This document shows, piece by piece, positions 1 through 11,500 of a stretch of 64,000 bases of DNA (within the stretch, counting starts at the first letter, position 1; each line of letters opens with the position of its first letter). The DNA comes from Scleroderma bovista (lineage: Eukaryota > Basidiomycota > Agaricomycetes > Boletales > Sclerodermataceae): assembly GCA_037178675.1 (NCBI GenBank), contig JAYMGJ010000314.1:124001-188000 (forward strand), written 5' to 3'. The position numbers and the translations under genes were made by a program. The notes below the pieces were generated by a model. The model saw nothing but the letters and a program-made list of their open reading frames with translations, made no database searches and was not told the origin of the DNA.

Positions 1-129
1 GTTTCGCTCGCACTTTGCACGCTTGCACGCATGTTTGCCTCAGCCACGCTCCCACCACGCGATTATCTGCCCCCAATCGTGTGCCGTGTGGTCTCCTCGT
101 CAAAGCCGTCAGGCAATGATCTCACTCAG

Positions 130-140
130 TATATAGATAA
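130..140 (+). promoter_or_regulatory. TATA-like element upstream of the WW-protein gene
   Basis: The A/T-rich stretch TATATAGATAA lies about 90 bases upstream of the ATG at 230. A pyrimidine-rich tract follows at roughly 150-185, the CT-rich arrangement often seen near fungal transcription starts. This is a sequence resemblance only. Confidence 0.35.
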
Positions 141-229
141 CCCACTGCGCCGCCCTCTCCATCCTCTCGCTCCCCTCACCACTAGGACCAACCTTATCTA
201 TTCCCTCCCTTTGAATAGCTCCTTCAGCC

Positions 230-3200
230 ATGGCCACTACTCCCCCGAAAAAGTCGACGTTTCGCTCACGCGTCGGGACGGTGATGCGACGCTCTTCGAC
301 TGCATTCAGTATCCCCAGTCTACCTGGCCGCGCAGGTTCAGCAACTCCCCCGCCCCCCGACTCCGATACCGCATCCACCACAGGCTCTATTTATCCATCC
401 AAACTCGAGCGCAAGGACTCCAGTTCATCCCTCAGCAAACTGCAGACTCCAGCTCAACCTGCTATATCGACGCCCAGCCCCATTCCCGAGTCGCCTATTC
501 GCGAGGCTGCAGCCTTATCTCCTGACCCCGCACCTGCTCCCTCGAAAGGGCCGTCCCCGCTCTCCGGAGAGGTCATCTCTGCTGAAGGTACAGAGTCAGC
601 TCGCGGTCCTACTCCAGCACCCTCTGCACCTGAAGAAGTCCCCGCACCTCCCCCTGCCCAGCCCATTCCAACTCTCGTCGTCAACGATCCTACAGACGAT
701 GCTCCGTCAGTCTTCACCGACGAGCCCGAGGAACTCTCAGTACCAGATACCCAGCCAGCCCCCGCTTCTGAAGCTGCACCAGCACCCTCAGCGCCCGCAT
801 CCAAACCATCCACTCCACCAGCACGTGTCTCCGCACCACCCTCCGCGCCAACCACACCTCCCGCGCAGCAACCCCCTGCGTCATCCCAATTCGGATACTT
901 TGACATCCACCACGCCTCGTCTGCTGCATCCGCGACTAGCCCCGCAGTTCCACCCGAGAGCGGCGAGAATCCCGCAGATGTCTGGGCCGAACACGCACGC
1001 GCCAGAGAAACCACTTCCTCTCCTGAAAGTCAGGGTGCACCCGTACAGGAACGCATCGTGTCCCAGAAACAGTCTTTGGGTTCTTCCATTCGCAGGCCAG
1101 GGTCGTCCTCGTCGTATGGTGCACCCATCGCACCGGCTGCGTTGCAGAGCAGGAAAGCGAGTCGTAGTTCATTCCAGCCACGCGAGCAGGAACTGCCCGG
1201 GAGTACTTATACCTGGAGCAATTCGAGCCTTACTGGGTTCCATCAGGGTGCCCCTGCTGCGTAGGTTTCCTGCACTTACTGTTTGCGTTTGGAGTATGAA
1301 ACTGAAGGGTAATTAGTGTCCAGGATGACCCATTTGCTGATTCCAAGCGTGCGCCAGCCCAACCAGCTGTGCCAGAGCAGGCTGCTGCGGCCCTCTCACC
1401 TGCTGAGACAATCCATGTACCAGAGTAAGCCCCGTCATGTATGTGTGTCTGTGCGCGTTTCTTACCGAGCTTGCAGGCCATTCGACCCACGTTCACCAAG
1501 AGACGATACGATGATGCCAGCAGTGGAACCAGTAACAATCCCACTTCGCCCATTCCACGAAGTCATTCCGACCCGGTCAGTCACTAATGTCCTCTGGGGA
1601 TGGTCTGGTAGTTAACGCACCCACAGACCCTCACGCCAAACTTCCGGATACAGCCTTGCCGATCGTAGGGACTATCTTAGCAAGGCAGAGTAAGCTCATC
1701 CCCAAATTCTACCGCACTTTTCCTGACATCCCTCGTTCAGCGAACGTCGTCCCCTCGTATCTCGTCCGTCGACGCCACCCATCGATACTTCCTTCCGCTC
1801 CTCCAACCCCCCTGTCACACAACCCACTCCCCGATGGGCACAACCACCCCAGTTCGACGTGAACGGATCCGCAAGGAACTACAGCTACGGCTCAGTCACG
1901 ACGCCCTACGCCGACCGCGGATGGTTCGAGTACATACTCCCCCACGGACTCAGATACTTCGGCAACCCGCGTAAAAGCGCAACCACCGACCTCGATCTGC
2001 GAAACTTTTCCAAACTCGACCAGGTCACGAGCGCGATTGATACGGTGGACAGTGTACCGGAGGGATGCGAAATATGGGTTAGACCGAGCTACAAGGCGAC
2101 GGGATGGAGGAGACAGAAGACGCCCGGACGGCTTGTCATTTATTGGGTGGACCATAGGTACCGTCGCATTCTGAACGAGATGCCTTCTGATGATCTGCCC
2201 CTGTCGGGAGAAGACGATAGTGCGTTCTCGTACCTACTTCGTTGATATCGGAGGTGCTCAGGTTTTTTACAGGGCTCGATGACGAGTTCAGATACTGGTC
2301 CTACGTCGAGATGCACCCTGCTCATGTCGTTCTTACACGCCCGTCGACACAGGAGGCCGCTGACGCCCTTCATTGGTCGTATACCGATCGACTTCTTGCG
2401 CATCCCCAGCCCATCCAGCCTCCGTTTAGCCAGGAGGAATGTCAGGAACTCATCAGACTACTCAACGGTGCGGCCACGGTGCATTCTATACTGTCTTGCC
2501 GTTTCTGATAGTTTTTCTACAGATCCTGGCCAGCAATCTAGTCTTTCATACACGCGCATGGTCGCGCGAATCCTATTACGAGTCGGTACGTTCCGTTTTT
2601 TGCATCGACTGCACGGAAGTCTTATCTTGTACACGCAGCACATTGGCGCCAGGTCCACTTCAGGCCGCACAGACCTCTACCCCGCGACATCAGCCATATG
2701 CACACTGCAAAGCACACGCCGATCCTGCTCACGGTGCTGGAAATCGTCGTCGGCATACTATGCCTAGGGATCCCGTTCCTCTTTGTCGACAGAGCGAGGT
2801 ACAGTAGTCATTTTGACGTGGAGAACAATACAACTACGCCGAGCAGCACTCCGTTATTCGTAATCGGCGCATGTGCATGTCTCGTGGTGAGGGCCGCATT
2901 CATGTTTTTGAAAGTCATACTCATCTCCTAACCACAGTCGGCCATCATCCTCAGTGCTTCGGTGACGCTCATGACCCTGCCAGAATTGGATAGTATAGCC
3001 CGGATTGGAGGTTTGGTCGCCATCTTATGCTCTGTGCTGAGCATGATCACATCTTTCGTATCTATTTTCCGGTATAAATCAGAAATGGCACAAGGTGCCG
3101 CACAAACCGCTGGAGAAGGGTTTGTTCTGCTTCCTGTAAGCGTTATCCCTTGTTCAGGGCTCTGTTGCCAGTGACTGACGACGGATCTTTCAGCGCCGGA

Positions 3201-3421
3201 GCATCATGCTCTCGCTTCCGCTCGTGTTCCTTGCGTACTCTGTCGCTGGATTCATCACGGGCGTCGTCATATACTCGTTTAGGAGTGCTACCATCAACTT
3301 TGCTCATGCGGGAATGCCTGTCGCTGCCAAGTTTGATGAGTATGCGCGGTGGATGGTGATTGGTGTTCTTGGAGCTCTGACGGGGGTGTTGATCGCTTCT
3401 GTAATGGTGTCGAGGAGGTAA
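230..3421 (+). CDS. WW-like domain membrane protein, multi-exon
   Basis: I recognise an Agaricomycete family of unknown biochemical role. Exon 1 (230-1260) encodes a long Pro/Ser/Ala-rich, probably disordered N-terminus starting MATTPPKKS. The frame is restored by an intron at 1261-1316 (GTAGGT...ATTAG), followed by more short exons. At about 1860-2245 the protein has a WW-like segment (WFEYILPHGLRYF, then GCEIWVRP and YWVDHRYRRI). At about 2275-2490 comes a conserved helical part ([36 protein letters not shown]). The C-terminus has several hydrophobic segments (about 2710-2930, 2960-3170 and 3206-3421) that look transmembrane. The ATG at 230 opens the longest frame and follows a TATA-like box. 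It appears intact. A partial copy lies at 40.6-42.1 kb. Exact splice sites in the 3' third are uncertain. Confidence 0.75.
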
Positions 3422-3740
3422 TTAAGTGATCTGTGTATCTGTAGGTTCGTGATATATCCTTCCGTCCTCATGAAATCGTTATCATAGTCGAATCGTCATT
3501 CATCACCAACTGCCATCTCTTCGTACCATCGGAGGCCTCAAACTTATTTTAGGCTTGTCTAGTTGCCGAACACAACACGGGATTTAGATGTCTATCATAT
3601 ATACGACCGGGTTCCTCAACGGAACTGGTTGAAAGCTTTGCGATGGTTTGAGCTCGGACTTGTAAGGCACTGTTTCTTATAAGTTTTCAGTAAGATTTGC
3701 ATATTATACGGTGATAATAACGGTCTTTCTCGACAACTAG
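3422..3740. other. Intergenic, no gene seen
   Basis: A/T-rich spacer between the WW-protein stop and the MITE at 3741. I see no reading frame or repeat of note; it presumably holds the 3' UTR of the upstream gene. Confidence 0.5.
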
Positions 3741-4081
3741 TACTATCACTTACACCGTTGTCGGCACCCCCACCCATTCGGCAGTCACAGAAATGTCACC
3801 ATATGTCACTGGTGTCACACAGATTCCGTGGTGAGAATTGTGACTCCACTTCGGCAGTTGTGACAACTTGGGTGACAAATGAGCGTGACTGCCGTTCAAC
3901 CCAGCATTTTTTGCGATCTTAACAACTACTGCACGTATATCGATGCTTCAAGCTATCAGAGTATCCGAGTGGTATAAAATAAATTTTATACTAGTCAATG
4001 TTGTGTGTAGTTGAGCAGTGGGTGGTAAAAAACCAAAGTGCCGAATGGGTGGGGGTGCCGACAACGGTGTAAGTGATAGTA
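3741..4081. mobile_element. Non-autonomous MITE with 41-bp terminal inverted repeats and TA target duplication
   Basis: The left arm (3741-3783) and right arm (4039-4081) are perfect reverse complements over 43 bases, including the flanking TA on each side. The repeat starts CTATCACTTACACCGTTGTC and continues through a C-rich stretch. Without the TA dinucleotides the element is 337 bp. The interior has no coding frame, but GTCAC/GTGAC words recur just inside the arms. TA target duplications and this size fit a Tc1/mariner-pogo-type MITE. Identical long arms suggest recent insertion. The mobilising transposase is not in the window. Confidence 0.85.
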
Positions 4082-4384
4082 TGTTAGCATAACGCACTGC
4101 TTCTCATAAGTACACACGCGGATGCGTCTGCAGATCAGTTGCCCAACGCTAGCCGCTGTGTTTCTGTCATATAAGTAGGTACCAGATATCGGATGCGTGT
4201 CTTGCACAATAATTGCATGGCGAGAAATAAAACATTGTGGCTCCACTAGCGCCCATGGCCCCAGATGGTATGAGCGAGGCGATGCACTGATACCTCGTGT
4301 CATCCGTGCGACGCTTGCAAGTCTCAGCCTTGTACCCTAACCACCACCTACCTCTACTCGACACGCTACATTTTCGCGATCACC

Positions 4385-4787
4385 ATGGCTCTTCAACCCA
4401 CTGAGAAGCTTCAGCCTCGCTCAAGTTCCAACGCGAGTAAGTTTAGGCTTGTCATGCATGGATCGGATAGTACTAGTGACCGAACATTCTCTAGGGATTA
4501 AAACAGTACTTCGTACGGATCCTATGAACCAGAGGGCTTGTACTAGTACCGTTGAAACTGGATTTTGCATCGATGCCACCAAGAATGTCCCACGCGACTC
4601 TGCGGGAAATATCCCTCGCATGGACCCTGCGATCGCCAGAAAGCACTTCGATCGCATTGGCCGTTTTAGAATCCTTGTCATCGGCAGATCCAATGCTGGT
4701 AAAACGACACTCTATACAGCCCGTGGTGGAATTATAATTACAAACTGTAAACAATCTTTTGGGAAATGTAATGATGGGAGGGGGTAG
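4385..4787 (+). pseudogene. 5' fragment of an Agaricomycete P-loop GTPase gene
   Basis: The ATG at 4385 starts MALQPTEKLQPRSSSNAR. An intron at 4437-4494 (GTAAGT...CTCTAG) then keeps frame into DPAIARKHFDRIGRFRILVI followed by GRSNAGKTTL. That is a G1/Walker A motif in the sequence context of the large basidiomycete family of P-loop GTPases related to ribosome-binding G-domain proteins. Directly after the P-loop the homology stops; the frame runs into about 22 unrelated residues and a stop. The remaining G motifs (G2-G5) are absent downstream, so this is a truncated copy, probably cut by later insertions such as the adjacent hAT relic. A short expressed peptide cannot be excluded. Confidence 0.65.
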
Positions 4788-4987
4788 ATAGACCCATTGG
4801 GAGGTCCCAGTCCAAGTTTCAGACAAAACGGCGGTCGGAATAATATTCTACAGGTGATGAAAGCATGCTTGGGTACCGGAAACACAACTTATTAGGAAAT
4901 ATTCTGCAAGGCTCAGGACCATTCCCATCATCTTCAGGGACCTCAAAAACCCCAATAACAACCATCTAAACAATCTGTAATAGCTTC

Positions 4988-5411
4988 CTGAATTTATTAG
5001 ATACAGTAATGTAAGGTATGAGGAGTAGGGTGTGTGTGTTGTCGCAAAAAAATACAGGTACATCACAAATGTTATTTCCACAGTCCTGTGATGATATATA
5101 TGGGGTAGACATGTTTCAGGTATCAGTGACATGCTCCTGAATTTTCTGAGACCAATATAAGATGAGAAGAGTCACACTGGGTATATTCATAGGAACACAT
5201 GTTGGGGTCTAGCAATCAACTCCCATCATCTTTCTAGTCATTTATAACATCCATATTACCACTGTCAATATGCTGAAAAGACTGTCTGAATTTATTTGAT
5301 ATCATGCTATCTGATATAAGGAGAAGGGTATGTATGTTGCTGAAAAGAATACAGAAACACTTGCAGTGTCCTTCACATGGTCCTATGATGATATGTAGTT
5401 GGGGTAGATGG
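4988..5411. repeat. Diverged direct repeat (~125 bp units, ~298 bp apart)
   Basis: The block at about 4988-5111 recurs at about 5286-5411. Both run CTGAATTTATT, GATA, a GAG(A/T)AGGGT(G/A)TG stretch, then a (C/T)CCT(G/A)TGATGATAT motif and GGGGTAGA. I estimate the copies at roughly 70 per cent identical. They lie between the GTPase fragment and the hAT transposase relic and could be subterminal repeats of that element. No gene is visible in 4790-5500. Confidence 0.45.
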
Positions 5412-5559
5412 GTGTGTTGGTAGGAAAAAGATGTTGTGGTCAAAGTTTGCATGCTACTATAAACTAAGTTCATAATCGACTGGAAACCTGCAAAGCATGT
5501 GAAATCGTGCTGTGGAGTGATTTGTGCATGTGGTTGATCCAGACAATTATTCTGAAAGA

Positions 5560-6540
5560 TGGATTCATCACCATGGCCTTTGAATCGAAGGAGGGAAAAC
5601 AATTTACTCTCACCATGCACACACTCCTGAGCAGACAAAGTAAGTGGTGGATTTTTCTGGGTGTCCAAAAGCCTTTGTCCATTTTCAATTGTCAAAGACA
5701 GGAGATTTCAGTCTTTAATGAAGACAGGTGGCCCTTCATACCACATACCTTCCCTTCATGATGGACTGAGTTATTCCATGTCTATCTTATCTTCACACAC
5801 ACTCAAACCTGTGTCACTAAGATGTTACGAGTTAGTTTAGATACAAACCAATATGAGTTTGACTAATTATTTACCAGGAATATGATAGTGGGCTGAATTT
5901 CACTACTGATGCTTGGATGACAGCAAACCACCATGCACCCATTGCATCCTGTGTCCATCTGGAGCACAATGGCACAATGCTGATGATGCCATCAGACATT
6001 ATTCAAGTACCTATATTAGTGGGTGACTAACCTGATGTACCTTGTGAGCGCTGACATGATATCAGTCCCACACTGGAAACAGTGTTTGCAAGTATTCTGG
6101 AAGGTCTTGGATTAGCAGAAAAGGTTTTACTCGATTCAAACTTATCTGCTAATTGGATACTTGAGAGTACTCCTAGATATTTGGCGTGATGTGTGACAAT
6201 GCAATGAATAACAATGTCATGATCCAAGAGCTCTGTACACTCGAAAATAAGTTTGCTGACTCTCCAAGCCATACATGCTGTTTGTTCATATTGTGGGCCT
6301 CATTGCCAAGTCACTGATCTGCAAATTCAATGGAAAGAATGCAACCATCAAAGAAGAAACTGAACTGGCTAGATTGACAAAAGAGTTGTCTTAGGAAGAA
6401 AGCATGGTTCAGATCGAGGATGATGGTGATGATGAAGCTATGCAGGAGATCGACAACAATGAGAGATGAATGGAATAGAATGGATGATCTGACAGAGGTA
6501 GCAAGCATCGAGGTTGAAACGTTGATCCATGGCCTACAAG
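5560..6540 (+). pseudogene. Decayed hAT-family transposase
   Basis: Fragments on the + strand read, across stops and frameshifts, as a hAT transposase. They include RWPFIPHTFPS, then LNFTTDAWMTANHHAPIASC (about 5890-5950) and VHLEHNGTMLMMPSDIIQVP. Further on are GVMCDNAMNNNVMIQEL (about 6180-6235) and SPSHTCCLFILW (about 6255-6300). TTDAW and CDNAxNN are hallmark blocks carrying the catalytic acidic residues. Several in-frame stops separate the blocks, so it is dead. I did not find convincing terminal inverted repeats or an 8-bp target duplication. Confidence 0.65.
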
Positions 6541-6880
6541 ATCAGAACCATTGATCAATTGTTGCATGGTGGTCAGTTTGATATCACAAGATGTTTCAAC
6601 ATAATGAAATTATACCCTTTACTTGCTGGAATATGCGGCCTCTCGACATACATTGGTTTATCCGCACCCAAATACGTCAAGCCTACTTGCCCAGTGACAA
6701 ATGCTTTATATACCTGAAAGCATTCCATCTTCTGTTCCCTATCAAATGGTGAGAGACGTGTTGATACAACACTTGGCTTGAATGGTTGGAAAGTATTCAA
6801 GATGTCGACCTGTGCATTTAATCTATATGACATACATCCACTTGATGTTGAGTAGTCACTGTAATAATTTTATGGTTGTG
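6541..6880. other. Spacer between hAT relic and satellite array
   Basis: No supportable gene. A few short frames occur on both strands without recognisable motifs. Confidence 0.4.
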
Positions 6881-6889
6881 TTCTGCATG

Positions 6890-8445
6890 TACCAGCCTTG
6901 GTATGATTGTACCAATGAGGTATAGTGTTGCAAGCAAGTGCGAAGAAATGGGAGGATGGTGTATAATTATTCGGGGTTTGACTATAGGGGAAGGACTCTG
7001 TAATAATTGATGGACATATTCTGAAGCTTGTAAACACTTTTGATAGCCCTTGTACTATTTTAACAACAAGGTATAATATATCGAAAAAGTGCAAACAAGT
7101 GGGAAGATGGTGTACAAGTGTTGGGTGGTTGGCTATGTGGGTAGACCTCTGTAATAATTCAATGGTTGCGTTCTGCAGCTTATAAATACTTTTAATACCA
7201 TTCTTACTATTGTAACGGCTATTTAGGATGTTGCGAACAAGTGCGAACAAATGGGAAGATGGCATACAAGTGTTGGGGGTGACGATAGGGGCAGATCTCT
7301 GTAATATTTCGATGAGCACGTTCTCAGCTTGTACACACCTGTACCAGTACTTGTACCATGGTCGGGAATATGTGGAATGTTGCTAATGGGTGCGAACAAA
7401 TGGAAAGGTGGTGCACAAGTGTTAGTGGTTGACCATACAGGTTGACTTCTGTGATAATTTAATGGTGGTGTTCCACAGCTTGTAAACACTTGTTGCAGCA
7501 TTTGTACTATTGTTAGAACTAGGTAAAATGTTTCAAACAAGTGCGAACAAATGAGAAGGTGGAGGACAAGCATTAGACGGTTGCCTATAGTGACAGACCT
7601 CTTGAATGATTGACGTGCATGTTCCACAGTTTGTAAACACATGGAAAAGCATTGGTACCATTGTAGGGACTAGGTGGAACATTGCGAACAAGTGCGAACA
7701 AATGGGACGATGGTATACAAGTGTTAGGGGGTTGACTATAGGGCAGGCCTCTCTAATCATTTGAAGGGCATATTCTGCAGCTTGCAAAAACCTGTAGCAT
7801 CACCTGGATGATCCTATAGACTGGGTGGAATGTTGCGAACAAGTGCGAACGAATAGGAAGATGGTTTACAAGTATTAGGGGGTTGACTGTTCAATGGGCA
7901 TGTCCTGCAACTTGTAAAAACATATAGCAGCACCTGGACGATCTTATGGACTGGGTGGAAGTTGTAAACAAGTGCAAACAAATAGAAAGATGGTGTACAA
8001 GTGTTAGGGGGTTGGCAATAGGGGCAGGCATCTCTAATCATTCGATTGGCATGTTCTGCAGCTTGTAAAAACCTATAGCAGCTCCTGGATGATCATATGG
8101 ACTAGATGGAATGTTGTGAACGAGTGCGAACAAATAGGAAGATGGTGTACAAGTGTTAAGGGGTTGACTATAGGGGAAAAACCTCTGTGATGATTTGATG
8201 GTCGTGTTATGCAGCTTGTACACACTTGTTACAGCCATTCCACTATCGGTAGAACCAGGCTCCATGTTGGAAACGAGTACGAACAAATGGGAAGATGGTG
8301 TACAAGTGTTGGGGGTGACTATAGGCAAATCTCTGTAATAAGTCGATGGTCAGATTCTTCAGCTTGTAAACACATGTAGCAGCCTTTGTACTATTTTAAA
8401 CACCAGAAGGAACATTGCGAACAAGTTCCAATATAGTGTACCAGT
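6890..8445 (-). repeat. Satellite array 1, ~150-bp monomers with 20-bp core
   Basis: About eleven diverged monomers, spaced mostly 148-152 bp, each carry a version of TGCGAACAAGTGCGAACAAA followed by TGGGAAGATGG and a tail like TACAAGTGTTGGGGGTTGAC. Cores lie near 6935, 7070, 7229, 7378, 7528, 7679, 7831, 7958, 8110, 8262 and 8410. The unit at 7831-7958 is about 25 bp short. The core is the reverse complement of that in arrays 2-4, so this array is inverted relative to them. It begins just 3' of the giant minus-strand gene. The short frames here are repeat artefacts. Confidence 0.85.
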
Positions 8446-8550
8446 GTTGGGGGTTGCATACAGCAGTAGACCCCTATTGGATCTTTAAAAGACCCAGGGT
8501 ACACATCTGCATCCATTAGATGCGGGACAATACTAATAATAGGTCATTCC

Positions 8551-11500
8551 TCATTCCTCATCCTCCTCCCTCCCCCTTTCATCATCCCCCTCCTCATGTG
8601 ATTCATCATCCCCTTCTTTCTCTACCACTCTATTCTTTTTTGGAGGCTGACGGGTATTCCTTGCCTTTGCTGACTTTCGCTGTCTTGCCTGTTGTAGACT
8701 CTTCTTCTCCAATTGCAATACTTTGTTGGTAAGTATATCATCATACCCTGCATGCCGCATGAGGTCCATGTGCAGCATATTATTTGTCTTCACAACTCGA
8801 CAGGCTTTCTTCCTCTTCTTGCACTGATCCTTCTCCATTGAAATTCCCTCGATCTTGTAGAACTTAGGGTTTGTCACCAGCACTATCCTGTCTTCTTCTG
8901 CTCTCCAGGTCTTTCCAGGAGTCTTTGCACTGCCTTTCATGGAGTCTGGCAAGGTCTGAAGAAGGGAGAACATCTTCCCAAGACGATCCGTGACCTCCAA
9001 GCATTCCCCCGCAGTCCTTCTCTCCATCACCTGGTGGTACTCCCAGATGTATCCTGGCTTTTTCCAGAGGGAACTCCAAGGAGATCTCCGTGCAGGCTGT
9101 TCTAGAGTTGCCTCTGGGAAGAAAATATCCATCCTTTCTGCAAAGCTGAGCTGGCGACGACCTGCTCCTGCGCTCCCTGGTATCTCTGCATTGCAGGCCT
9201 TGAATTTACAGGCTCGGATGGTCTTATAAACCTGGTTAAGTGTCCAACTCTCCATAGCATCCTGCAAGGAAGCGGGTTCTGGTCTGCTCCTTGGGTCTGT
9301 GAGCCAAGAATCCTGTATCTGAATCCAGAACTGGCAGGTGAATTGCACAAATAGCTTTCCCACCACTGGTTCAAGACAGAAAAACTGTTCGGACCATCTC
9401 CATGGCCGCATGATTAACCAAGGCTGCATTTGAATGGTGGTCTTCAATCTTGACCAAGTTGGCATGTTTCCGATTGGAAACTCTTCTGCACAATCCTCTA
9501 GAGGAATCCTTGGCCAGGTCGGCCTTCCATTCCTCTTTGTCAATTTTCCCTGCATTACCCTCAGCACCTCCAGGTCATCGTATTGCTGCACCGCTTTGAG
9601 ATGAGGCGTCCTCTTCAGGTCTAGGTCCAGCAGGAAGAACATCCCAAACCTTCCACATACCCTTGAGAACTGGAGAAGAGTCATGGATTCTCTGACATGA
9701 TAGTTGAGAATTATTGGGGTGGAGGAGGTGCATCGAATCATGTGACAGATAATGCCTGTCAGAATTCCCAGGTTGGGTGGTTCCAGTTCCTTGAGTCTCA
9801 TCTGAGTCATCTGGAGTGCCCTGACACGTCTGGCCAGAAATTCAAACCAGACCTCGGATCGTATCCACAGGATAGGATCTGAAGCTATAAACATTTCGAC
9901 CTGTAGGAGTGTTCAAGATGACAGTCAAAGATATGCCTATGAAATCTCACCCTGCAAGGTAACTCGATCATCAGTACTTCTGCAGCCATCCCACTCATTC
10001 TATATTCGTCTCGAACTCCATATGACCTTTTCTTAGCCTGTCCAGAATAGATTTTGATGGCCTGCATGCATTGTTCCATATAGTCACCATTCAGGGCATA
10101 TGCATCCTTGTCCATCGCAAAGGTGGGCAAGTTATCATTTGGTCGGACTGCCTCATAGGCAAGATTGTAGGCACTCCTGAATGCGATGTGAGTTTGTCTC
10201 CCTCTCTCCTGGGACATCTCTGCTTGAATACCACCATAACGCCCAAGAGTACATGCATGGTGTAGGTTCCCCTGCAGATAACCACCAGCACCAAAGGACG
10301 CTTCCAGAGAATCCAGTCGCCACAATCCTACCAGCTTTTCGTCACATGTAGGATGGATCCCAATGCCCAAGTCGACCAACAGTTCGCCATTGTTTCTGTC
10401 AGTCATGTATGGCCAATCCAGGGCAGGTATCCCTTCAATAAGAGTCTCTATGGCAGATTTATCTCCTCGGAATAAACAGCTTTTTGCCCACAGCTTGATT
10501 CCCTTGCATTCCAGGACGAAAAAAAAGGAGCCATAGTTTGCATACCGGAGAGAATCATCCATGATGATCTCCTCCATGGTGGACTGGATCTTCTTCAATG
10601 TATGCATAGAAAAGGGGACTGCTTTGGGACGGCCAGGCTTTCTTTTTCCACCCTTTCGTGCCTTGAACCTCACTTCATCCAGAGTGAGGGATACATATGG
10701 GGCGCTCCCAACGTCTGCATGTTCACAAATGGCAGGAAGCAAAATATTCTCCCAAAAAAAGTCTAGGATCTCCTTTGGTATGCGGCTGGCATGCCTGTGG
10801 GTTATCTCATCCCTGTGTATCATCCTGGGGAAGCAGATATAGACATGCATGTTTCCGGAAGCGTTGCTCAAGGTACCAAAGGTGGTATGAGGGACTCCAG
10901 ACAGTGGAAATGACATGGTCAGCCACTCAGTACGGCCCCCCAAAGCACAGGCATCTTGCTCGGATTGGGGTACAAGGATGTCAACATACACATGGTTGTT
11001 CTTGTGCATGGGGGCCTTCTCCTCCAGAATAGGACCAAGGTAGATGGCAAGTGGAGTGGAGAACTGAAGAGAACGAGTGACCCATACCAGACTGTCAATG
11101 TCCACTGTCACAAGCAAGTCCTCGGAAGCCACTTTGATGCCGTCCAGTTCCATATTGAGGCAGATGTGATGTCCATCCCTATGTCGCCCACAAGTGAAGG
11201 TATTCAATAGGCTGTTAGAATTTCTGTCCCCACTCAGTTGTATCATCTGAGATGCACTCAGTATGGTTACATCTTCCACCATGACTCTTGGAATGGGAAA
11301 TGAATGTGGAAACGGAAACTGTCCCCGAGCAAGAGAGTATTCACCTGTCAAGACTTCTAAGAAATTGGCACAGTTCAGATCATGTTGTCACTCACCAGTA
11401 ACATGGTCATCAATCTGATGAGAGGAGTCATAGTTGTCAGGAATTCCAACAGGGAGGACATGATCTGCAGGTCTGACTGGTGGATCCAGATAGAACATCT

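Noticed and set aside
454..1014. 186-codon antisense frame opposite the Pro-rich exon
   Set aside because: A shadow of the codon bias of the sense exon, which joins downstream WW-like exons with good splice sites.
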